DNA from: Ignavibacteriales bacterium
GTDB taxonomy: Bacteria; Bacteroidota; Ignavibacteria; Ignavibacteriales; Ignavibacteriaceae
Assembly: GCA_027349615.1 (NCBI GenBank)
Contig: DAIEML010000058.1
Location: 1 to 11,065 of the forward strand
Length of the DNA: 11,065 nt
Reading direction: 5' to 3'
Shown piece after piece: positions 1-6,757 of this stretch (the stretch's first letter is position 1; each line of letters opens with the position of its first letter). The position numbers and the translations under genes are program-made. The notes under the pieces were generated by a model. That model was given only the letters and a program-made list of their open reading frames with translations, did not search any database and was not told the origin of the DNA.

Positions 1-1837
1 CAAGAGAAAGATCCCTTTCCATTTTGAGCTTTTCTGCTTCTGATTCATAAAGCCTAGCGTTTTCAATTGATATTGCAGCTTGATTTGCAGTAGCATTTAA
101 AAGTTCCAAATCTTTACCTGCAAACTGAGAGCCCGAATGTTTTAATCCGAATAATAAAAGTCCAACTATTTTTGATTTTATCATCATTGGAATAATTGTG
201 AATATTCCTTCTTCAATCAGACTTGACGACAATTCTGGGAAAGCAGAAGCAAATTCATTCTGCTCAATTATCATTTTTTCTGAAATTAATGATTTTCTCT
301 CAACAATTTGCTGAAGATTTTTGCTGTCAATAATTAAATCTTTATGTGATATCCCTACATTTCTAACAAGATGAAATTCTTCATAAGATTTATTTGCAAT
401 CAATATTCCAAATCGATTGATCTTCAAAGCTTCAACAAAAATAGATTTCATTGAATCGATTATATTATCTAAACCAACAAGTGTAGCAACATCATTACTA
501 AACTTAATTAACACTTTTTGATAAGCAAATTGTTCGGGATAAAATCGCGCAGTAAGAAAATCCTGCATCTTGTCTTTAGTTGATTGAAATACGACAGCGA
601 AACCTATAAAAATAACACCGGCAATTATACTTTGAAATTCTGTTCCAATAACTTCACTTATTCCCTGACCTAAAACATAAATTACTAAGAAATAAATTAT
701 AGCTAATGTTACTGTAGCAATTCCGTATAACAAAGTATTTTTAACAACAACGCTTACATCCATAAGTTGGTACTTGAAGATAGAATATGCAAATCCAATT
801 GGTACCAATATTATTAAAATTATCGGAGTATAATATTGCGGTGAATTGAAAATAGTATCCGAAATTATGGGCGCAATAGTTGCCGTATATAAAACTGCAA
901 TAATAGCAATTGCAAAAGCAATTAAAATTATTAAAACCGGTTTCTTTTCCTCTTTATTTTTTAATCTTCTATAATTTATTATTAGCGAAATGAATGCAAT
1001 GATTTCGACTGAAGAAGACATAATTCCCAAAGATTTACTATAATTATTAATTTCGGTTAATTTTCCTTCAACAGTTGCATTTATAATAGCTGCTACAAAT
1101 AGAATCGCTAAAAGAGCGGGAATAATAAATAATAATCGTCTTACAATTTTTCTATCTATTAAGTTAAAAGGTTTTGGAAAAGTCCAAAATAGAGATAGAA
1201 ACAAAAATGGCGTTGAACAAACACCAATTGCTGTTAATAATATTGCGACTGTGTAAGGGAAAGGATTTTGAAGTATAATTTCCGGCGTAACGTTATTGGG
1301 AATAAATAATGCTACAGAACTAAAAACGAAAGCGACTCCAATTCCATAAAATAATTTCTGAACTCTTCCATTTGGCTTTGCCATAAAGACAATAAACCCG
1401 ATAAGCATTTGCATAAATGCAAATAATACATCAGCAAGACTTCCAATTTGAATTAATTTCTTAATGTAAACTTTGGTGTGAAGGATTTTTCCGTCTTTTT
1501 TTATGGTATAGTTTGCATACTCTCCCGATTTAACTTTATTTAAAGTTAATTGTGCAACTAAAGTAGTTGGAAGATCAACATTATTAATTTGAACAAGCTG
1601 ATCTCCATCCCTAATTCCAGCATTCCATGTTACGCCGTCAACTTTTACACTTTTAAAAAATATTTTTCCCTTGTTTGGCCCTGAATCTTGCTGCACCCAC
1701 AAACATTCATCATTAGATTGAACTCGAACTTCAAAAACAAAATAAAGTTGAATTACAGCAGTTATTAATAAAATCGCCGAGAATACAACAATTAGTTTTG
1801 ATTTATTCTTTAAATAAAATTCTTTTACTTTTTCCAT
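1..1837 (-). CDS. PDZ / multi-TM / GAF sensor protein, probable SpoIIE-family phosphatase, C-terminus cut by window edge
   Basis: This is an open frame of 612 codons from an ATG at 1837 to the left edge, with no stop, so the 3' end is missing. In order: a basic N-tip and one TM helix (about residues 14-35); a PDZ-like domain (about 55-127, with the core AGIRDGDQLVQINNVDL at 73-89), which by topology should be periplasmic; about eight hydrophobic segments between 134 and 418; a short RFYPEQFAYQ linker (431-440); a GAF domain (about 445-595); and the start of a charged helix ending EAEKLKMERDLSL. That helix matches the linker which leads into the PP2C domain in the two complete phosphatases of this window, so a SpoIIE-type Ser/Thr phosphatase domain most likely follows. 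A histidine kinase C-terminus is the alternative, since PDZ-TM-GAF modules occur there too. It lies 103 nt downstream of the preceding phosphatase gene on the same strand. No Shine-Dalgarno is visible before the ATG. Confidence 0.85.
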   Translation of the reverse strand, partial: MEKVKEFYLKNKSKLIVVFSAILLITAVIQLYFVFEVRVQSNDECLWVQQDSGPNKGKIFFKSVKVDGVTWNAGIRDGDQLVQINNVDLPTTLVAQLTLNKVKSGEYANYTIKKDGKILHTKVYIKKLIQIGSLADVLFAFMQMLIGFIVFMAKPNGRVQKLFYGIGVAFVFSSVALFIPNNVTPEIILQNPFPYTVAILLTAIGVCSTPFLFLSLFWTFPKPFNLIDRKIVRRLLFIIPALLAILFVAAIINATVEGKLTEINNYSKSLGIMSSSVEIIAFISLIINYRRLKNKEEKKPVLIILIAFAIAIIAVLYTATIAPIISDTIFNSPQYYTPIILIILVPIGFAYSIFKYQLMDVSVVVKNTLLYGIATVTLAIIYFLVIYVLGQGISEVIGTEFQSIIAGVIFIGFAVVFQSTKDKMQDFLTARFYPEQFAYQKVLIKFSNDVATLVGLDNIIDSMKSIFVEALKINRFGILIANKSYEEFHLVRNVGISHKDLIIDSKNLQQIVERKSLISEKMIIEQNEFASAFPELSSSLIEEGIFTIIPMMIKSKIVGLLLFGLKHSGSQFAGKDLELLNATANQAAISIENARLYESEAEKLKMERDLSL

Positions 1838-1940
1838 TTGATGTTAGTTTAAGTAAGTTAAAATTTAGGATAATTTTTGCTGCGTCAGATTAAACTTTGA
1901 AGATAAAACTAACCAATTTTCAGTAAACAAAAAAATGAAA

Positions 1941-3620
1941 CTATCGAACTCTTAATATCACTATTGTCATATCATCAGACTGCATTGCTCCTTGAGCAAA
2001 TTTTTGAACTTCGTCTTTAATCTTTATCACAATTTCCTGTGCAGATAATCCTTTAAGGTTTACTGCTAAGCTTTCAAGGCTTTCATCTCCATATTCATCA
2101 TCATTCACATTCTTTGCTTCAGTTATGCCATCCGTAAACAAAATAATTATATCATCTTTTTTAAGAATAATTTCTTCAGATAGATAAGGAGAAAAAGTTT
2201 TCATAACACCGAAAATCATTCCTCCTTTTTCAAGTTTTTGGATTTTACCATTTCTGATTAATAAAGGAGGATTGTGGCCGGCATTTACGTAATGGATTTT
2301 TTTTATTTCATTTTCAAAAAGTGCCCAAAAGAAAGTTATAAATTTCCCGTCAGAAGTGTTTTCAGTAACCAAATCATTTATTAAAGCAGTTGCTTCTACA
2401 ATTTCCATTTCCTGTCTGCAAATTGTTTTTAAGAATGCTTGCAGATTTGCCATCAACAATGCGGCTGGTACGCCTTTACCGGAAACATCGCCAATTGCAA
2501 TACAAAAAGAATTTTCGTTTAACGGAATTATGTCGTAATAATCTCCACCGACTTGCTGCGAGGTAAGATTGAAAACTGCAATATCAAAGTTTGAGAATTC
2601 CGGAATTTTTCCAGGTAAAAGATTCGTTTGAATTCCTCTTGCAATCTCAAGTTCTTCTTCCATTTTCTGTTTTTCTAAAGCTTCCTTGAACAGCCGCCTA
2701 TTTTCAAGCGAAATAATTGCAAGGCTTCCAATCGAATAAATGAATTCGATATCGGCTTCTGAATATTTTTGGTTGTTTATTCGTTTGCCAAGAATTATTA
2801 AGCCTTTAGCTTGGCCTTGAATCTGCATTGGAACAATCAGTTCAATTCCAATTTCATATAAAGAAGAAAAATTCTTTTCGATTTCAGATTCAACTAATGG
2901 ATTTTCTAATTTCGAAAAATCAGATTTGGTGAGGCTAGATAGTAATTGTTCTTCAGAAAATTTCGAATCGATAATTCTCACATCCCCTTCAAGAAAAGTT
3001 ACAACAGCAAACTTAGAAACTAAGAATTGTCCTATGACAGAATAAACCAATAATTTTACAACACGCGAAGATTCCGAAAATAATCCGAACTCTTTACTTA
3101 ACTCAAAAAGTGAGCTTAACCTTTGCACTCTTGAATCCAAAGTGCGATTGACGATTTTAATTTCGTTTACCGTTAATGAATTTTGAATGGCAGAAGCAGA
3201 AATGTTAAGAATAGTTTTTAAAAACTCAGAGTCATCTTCAGTAAAAGGTAATTTATTTAGTTTTTCACCAAGGCAAACTATTCCGAGGCATTCATCTGAT
3301 GAACTAATTTTTTCAACCGCTTGAAACTTAAATTCATTTATAAATTTTTGAAGTTCAGAATTGTTTACAAAATCATTTTGAACTGATAACTGAGGAAAAT
3401 TTTTTTTTTGCTCTTCGGAAATTCCTTTTGATGATTTTAAAATTAAACTACCATCTTTACATAATGCGATTAATCCTTTAGTTGCCAGGAATTTTCCCAT
3501 GCAGGTTAGCAGTACATTGTTCAGAATAAAATCAATATCTAAACTGCTATTAATAATTCGGCTGAATTCAACTAATGCAGTTAGATTTCTTTTAACTTTA
3601 ATGTTATCAGAATTGTTCAT
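1941..3620 (-). CDS. Soluble GAF-GAF-PP2C (SpoIIE/RsbU-type) serine phosphatase
   Basis: 559 residues with no membrane segment, so cytosolic. Two GAF-like sensor domains (about 12-150 and 165-308) are followed by a coiled linker (EALEKQKMEEELEIARGIQTNLLP, 313-336) and a complete PP2C/SpoIIE domain (about 345-559). The metal and catalytic signatures are all present: GGDYYD 358-363, GDVSGKG 377-383, AGHNPP 447-452, FTDGITEA 495-502 and SDDMT 548-552. Family knowledge: these phosphatases remove phosphate from the serine of STAS anti-anti-sigma proteins. The start ATG is 1 nt after the stop of the RsbW-type kinase gene and has no clear Shine-Dalgarno, so translation is probably coupled to the kinase. 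The GAF ligands cannot be told from sequence. The expected substrates are the STAS proteins at 4058-4423 and perhaps 9211-9552. Confidence 0.93.
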   Translation of the reverse strand: MNNSDNIKVKRNLTALVEFSRIINSSLDIDFILNNVLLTCMGKFLATKGLIALCKDGSLILKSSKGISEEQKKNFPQLSVQNDFVNNSELQKFINEFKFQAVEKISSSDECLGIVCLGEKLNKLPFTEDDSEFLKTILNISASAIQNSLTVNEIKIVNRTLDSRVQRLSSLFELSKEFGLFSESSRVVKLLVYSVIGQFLVSKFAVVTFLEGDVRIIDSKFSEEQLLSSLTKSDFSKLENPLVESEIEKNFSSLYEIGIELIVPMQIQGQAKGLIILGKRINNQKYSEADIEFIYSIGSLAIISLENRRLFKEALEKQKMEEELEIARGIQTNLLPGKIPEFSNFDIAVFNLTSQQVGGDYYDIIPLNENSFCIAIGDVSGKGVPAALLMANLQAFLKTICRQEMEIVEATALINDLVTENTSDGKFITFFWALFENEIKKIHYVNAGHNPPLLIRNGKIQKLEKGGMIFGVMKTFSPYLSEEIILKKDDIIILFTDGITEAKNVNDDEYGDESLESLAVNLKGLSAQEIVIKIKDEVQKFAQGAMQSDDMTIVILRVR

Positions 3621-3621
3621 T

Positions 3622-4083
3622 CTAATGAGTGGTATTTATATTTTTCGATAGCAGAACTTGATTGTATTTTCCCGGAACTGAAACATATTTTACTTCATCC
3701 ATTAATGATTTCATCAAATACATACCTAAGCCGCCAATTCTGTGCTGCCTATAATATTTCTGAAGATCAGGATCTGGAATAGAATCAGGATCGAATGGAG
3801 CACCATGATCAATAATTACAATAGTAAATTTTTTATTGTTAAATTTTAATTTAATCGTAATCTCGCCTTCCGGAAATGATTTGTAAGCGTGTTTGATAAT
3901 GTTTGTGCATGCTTCATCTACGGCGAGGATAATATTATCTACTACTTCGGCAGCAAATCCGATTTCCAAAGCAGTTGCATATACGAAATCTCTAATTGAA
4001 GAGAGATTAGTCGTATTGCTTTTAACTACTAATTCTTTTTCCCGTAATTTTTTATTATCAGTTTTCAAGTTTTTTTGTCTCAC
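3622..4083 (-). CDS. RsbW-type anti-sigma factor / STAS serine kinase (HATPase_c)
   Basis: 153 residues of a GHKL-fold serine kinase of the RsbW/SpoIIAB class. The N box is AVDEACTNIIKHAY (about 54-67, with E57 and N61); the G1 region is DHGAPFDP (92-99); the G2 region is GGLGMYLMKSLMDEV (117-131). The DHGAPFDP form, lacking the DxGxG second glycine, is common in this family. Such proteins phosphorylate a STAS partner and, when that partner is phosphorylated, bind and inhibit a sigma factor or another target. The start used is a GTG at 4083, 26 nt inside the end of the STAS gene, with no Shine-Dalgarno. A TTG five codons later is the alternative, and no ATG is available before the N box, so initiation is probably coupled to translation of the STAS gene. 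The target is not evident: no sigma-B-like sigma factor is encoded here, and ECF sigma factors are not the usual RsbW targets. Confidence 0.92.
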   Translation of the reverse strand: MRQKNLKTDNKKLREKELVVKSNTTNLSSIRDFVYATALEIGFAAEVVDNIILAVDEACTNIIKHAYKSFPEGEITIKLKFNNKKFTIVIIDHGAPFDPDSIPDPDLQKYYRQHRIGGLGMYLMKSLMDEVKYVSVPGKYNQVLLSKNINTTH

Positions 4084-4423
4084 TAAATTTATTTACAGCT
4101 TCTTCTTCAGATTTGTAAATTTCATATAAAAGAGGGAACCCAAGCAAATCAAAAATATTATACACTTTATCGCTCATGCTTGATAGCTTAATATCGCCGC
4201 TGTTATCTCTAATTTTTTCAATGAACGCCATGAAAACACCCAAACCAGCACTGCTGATGTATGACAAATCTTTAAAATTAACAACAATCGAATATTTACT
4301 TTTTTCAATTAAATTTGAAAAAGTATTTTCTAAAATAGGTGCAGTGTGCGCATCCAAATAACCTCTCAAGTAAACAACATTTACGCTGCCTGCATCTTTA
4401 ATTGAGGTGCTGAATTCAGCCAT
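4058..4423 (-). CDS. STAS-domain anti-sigma factor antagonist (RsbV/SpoIIAA-like)
   Basis: 121 residues with a single STAS domain covering about 5-112. The strand-helix hallmark is VVNFKDLSYISSAGLGVFMAF (47-67), where the SSAG serines (57/58) correspond to the site phosphorylated by RsbW-type kinases. It is sandwiched between a phosphatase gene (8-nt overlap of the stop with this start) and the kinase gene (26-nt overlap), the classic setting for the antagonist of a partner switch. Start choice: ATG at 4423, with GGAG at 4431-4434 seven nucleotides upstream, one of the few good ribosome binding sites on this strand. The last ten residues (KFSETKKLEN) lie partly in the overlap with the kinase frame. 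The adjacent kinase is the obvious partner; this is inferred from context. Confidence 0.93.
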   Translation of the reverse strand: MAEFSTSIKDAGSVNVVYLRGYLDAHTAPILENTFSNLIEKSKYSIVVNFKDLSYISSAGLGVFMAFIEKIRDNSGDIKLSSMSDKVYNIFDLLGFPLLYEIYKSEEEAVNKFSETKKLEN

Positions 4424-6563
4424 TCTTTAACTCCATTCCGTCAAGGCTCGGCACCTCGCCGAGGTTGACATTTTTTAATTTTTTTTGTTTCCACTTTAAT
4501 ATAACTAAAGTAATATCATCATGCTGTGAATTATTTTGTGAAAATAAAGTTACTTCTTTAATAACTCTATTTGAAATTTCATCAGCGCTGAGTTTGTTGT
4601 TTTCAACCAATATCTTTTCAAAATGTTTTTCGCCGAAATCTTCTAAATTTTTATTTTTGGCTTCCGTTATACCATCAGTATAAAGAACAATAATGTCTTC
4701 ATCAATTAAATTTATTTCTACTTCTTCTAATGAATGGACAAATTGCGGACCAAAATTTAACCCCAGTCCTATTCCTGAAGGCCTAAGATTTTCAACAATG
4801 TTATTTCTGATTAGAACAATCGGGCAATGCCCTGCTCTGGAAATAAATAATTTTTCTTTTTGAATATCGATCAATCCATAAGCAGCACTTACAAAATTTT
4901 TCCTGTCTAAAGTTCTTTCGAGAATTTCATTTGCTTTGATCAAAATATCTTTTGGGCGTTCAATTGTTTTTGAGAGCGATTCAAATATTCCTTTAATTTC
5001 AGCCATGATGAAAGCTGCCGAAATTCCTTTGCCAGAAACATCCGCAATAATAAAACCAAATTTATTTTCACTTATTTCAAAAAAATCATAATAATCGCCG
5101 CCCACTTCAAAGGCTGGAATAAACACCGATGAGATATTTATTTTATCAAATTTTGGATTTTGAGAAGGCAAAATCTTTCTTTGGATTTCTCTTGCAACAT
5201 CAAGCTCTTTTTCAAGTCTTTCCTTTTCGATGGATTCTTCAAGCAAGATTGAATTTTCAATCGCAACCGAGGCATAATCTGAAAAAGTATCAATAGCATT
5301 TTTATCTTCATCATCAAAAGAAATATCATTTTTCTTTGCGGCAAATAGATAACCTTTAATTTCATTATGGGCTTTTAAAGGAGCTGCAGCAAGGAAGAAA
5401 AATTCTTCACTCAACTCCGGATGCCGAGAATATTTTTTCAAATTTATTATAACTGAATATCCTGAAGTTTTTTCAAGATTATTATCAAATACAAATTTTG
5501 TTAAATTGTTTGAATCAAAATAACCGATATTTTTATTTGCAAGTGATTTAAATTCATCTCCTTCCTTCCAAGCGATCCATGAAGCATTTGCATTACAAAC
5601 TTTTATTGCAATTTCGGTAACAGTATCAGCTAAATCTTTAAAGTCAACCGATTCCATTATCAACTTGCTAAAATATTGAAGGAAATTAACTTCCTGCGCC
5701 TTTCTATCAAATGCTTCTGCGGTTGGCAAATGGAAGAGAGTTGTGAAAAATAAAATGCTAAAGTATATAGCGCCATATGTCATCATAACTTTGAAGAATT
5801 GATTTAGCGCTGGAGAAAATTCATACATCACTTGCGAATGGTTACTTGATGAAGAACCATTTGCTAAATTGACAACAAACAAAATTGAAATTATAATTGA
5901 TAAAATTAAAAGAGAAATTTTTTCTTTCTTTACAATGAATGCGATCCAAGAAATTCGAATAGAATTTATAAAAATTAACAATATTGAGATGATAAAAAAT
6001 GTATCTTTAATATAACTTAAATCTGGAATGTCTTTTAAAATACCGGAAAGGCTAGCAAGAAAGAAGAAAACAATCATCGTGTTAAAATAAGTGCTTACAT
6101 TTTTCTTCTGCCTATAAAAATATAATTCCTTAAATGCCAATAAAATTATTGCAAGTGAGATTAAGATTATAAACGAATAAATAAATGAAATTAAATTATA
6201 TAAAATTCCAGGATTTGAAATTTGCGCTTCTGTTTGACCATACCATAATCCAAAAATTGCTTTTGAAAATGTTAGTAAAAAAAACATTATCGCATTTAGA
6301 ATTCCTACATTTATAACCAATGCTAAAGGATCAATTGGTTTAGAATGTATTAAATCTTGGAGGTAAACAAAAAGTGATAAGAATGTTAGCGTTATAAGAA
6401 CATCATTTATTAATTCAGAAATAACTAAATTTTGAACTGAAATAAAAATTTTGAAAATGAAATAAACTAAAGCAACAATCCAAAATAGCTGGAACTTTAC
6501 GTTTGATTTTAGTTCCACTCCATTTATTTTCAAGAAATTTAACTTAGTCAATTTTCTTTCCAT
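4416..6563 (-). CDS. Membrane-bound GAF-PP2C (SpoIIE/RsbU-type) serine phosphatase with multi-TM N-terminus
   Basis: 715 residues. About eight hydrophobic segments (near 24-44, 51-69, 79-101, 122-146, 159-175, 187-206, 215-233 and 255-275) form a membrane module. A cytosolic GAF domain (about 300-438), a coiled linker (ESIEKERLEKELDVAREIQ, 443-461) and a complete PP2C domain (about 470-690) follow. Signatures: GGDYYD 488-493, ADVSGKG 507-513, AGHCP 577-581, YTDGITEA 628-635 and HDDIT 681-685. The PP2C core ends at LVILKW; the next 23 residues are extra, and residues 699-708 are encoded by a GC-rich hairpin. The start ATG at 6563 has no Shine-Dalgarno. The stop overlaps the STAS start by 8 nt, so it heads the operon phosphatase-STAS-kinase-phosphatase. 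It is likely to dephosphorylate that STAS protein in response to a membrane or lipid-phase signal, which I cannot name. Confidence 0.93.
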   Translation of the reverse strand: MERKLTKLNFLKINGVELKSNVKFQLFWIVALVYFIFKIFISVQNLVISELINDVLITLTFLSLFVYLQDLIHSKPIDPLALVINVGILNAIMFFLLTFSKAIFGLWYGQTEAQISNPGILYNLISFIYSFIILISLAIILLAFKELYFYRQKKNVSTYFNTMIVFFFLASLSGILKDIPDLSYIKDTFFIISILLIFINSIRISWIAFIVKKEKISLLILSIIISILFVVNLANGSSSSNHSQVMYEFSPALNQFFKVMMTYGAIYFSILFFTTLFHLPTAEAFDRKAQEVNFLQYFSKLIMESVDFKDLADTVTEIAIKVCNANASWIAWKEGDEFKSLANKNIGYFDSNNLTKFVFDNNLEKTSGYSVIINLKKYSRHPELSEEFFFLAAAPLKAHNEIKGYLFAAKKNDISFDDEDKNAIDTFSDYASVAIENSILLEESIEKERLEKELDVAREIQRKILPSQNPKFDKINISSVFIPAFEVGGDYYDFFEISENKFGFIIADVSGKGISAAFIMAEIKGIFESLSKTIERPKDILIKANEILERTLDRKNFVSAAYGLIDIQKEKLFISRAGHCPIVLIRNNIVENLRPSGIGLGLNFGPQFVHSLEEVEINLIDEDIIVLYTDGITEAKNKNLEDFGEKHFEKILVENNKLSADEISNRVIKEVTLFSQNNSQHDDITLVILKWKQKKLKNVNLGEVPSLDGMELKNG
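4441..4468 (-). repeat. GC-rich hairpin element inside the phosphatase 3' end
   Basis: A compact imperfect inverted repeat. CTCGGC (4447-4452) pairs with GCCGAG (4458-4463) around a 5-nt ACCTC loop, and TCAA (4441-4444) pairs with TTGA (4465-4468) outside a small internal loop. 18 of 28 bases are G or C, in a neighbourhood that is mostly A/T. It is read in frame as VNLGEVPSLD, beyond the end of the conserved PP2C fold, and its end is 18 nt upstream of the STAS start. It resembles a REP- or MITE-like palindrome that landed in a coding end. No second copy is visible in this window. Confidence 0.6.
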
Positions 6564-6693
6564 TCAAAAATATTATTACTGCAATAGAAATTGTCATAAA
6601 GGATTATAAAATAATAATTTTATGTATTCCTTTGGTGATTAAATTACATTAAAAATTAATTTTTGTAAAGACAAGAGTTGATAGGCGGGTGAT

Positions 6694-6729
6694 TTTTAGG
6701 ATAAAAGATATATTTTAATTGTCCTAAAA
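6694..6729. other. AT-rich dyad between the anti-sigma gene and the phosphatase operon
   Basis: TTTTAGGA at 6694-6701 is a perfect inverted copy of TCCTAAAA at 6722-6729, separated by 20 nt. It sits 28 nt past the anti-sigma stop and about 130 nt before the phosphatase start. It lacks a T-run after the stem on the minus strand, so it is not a textbook intrinsic terminator. It may be a weak 3' hairpin for the sigma/anti-sigma transcript or an operator for the next operon. The same gap also holds a perfect 14-bp palindrome, AAAAATTAATTTTT (6651-6664). In so A/T-rich a spacer both could be chance. Confidence 0.35.
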
Positions 6730-6757
6730 TTTCAAAAACATTTAATTCAATTTATTT

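Noticed and set aside
3893..4129. Plus-strand open frame opposite the kinase gene
   Set aside because: It is antisense to conserved kinase motifs, has no recognisable domain or ribosome site, and reads as a shadow frame.
4441..4482. Plus-strand reading of the GC-rich hairpin followed by a T-rich stretch, looking like an intrinsic terminator
   Set aside because: No plus-strand gene lies upstream that would need terminating, and the sequence is inside a well-supported minus-strand coding region.
5138..5365. Minus-strand open frame in another phase inside the membrane phosphatase
   Set aside because: Low-complexity Lys/Leu product in a shifted frame of the GAF-linker region; no support as a gene.
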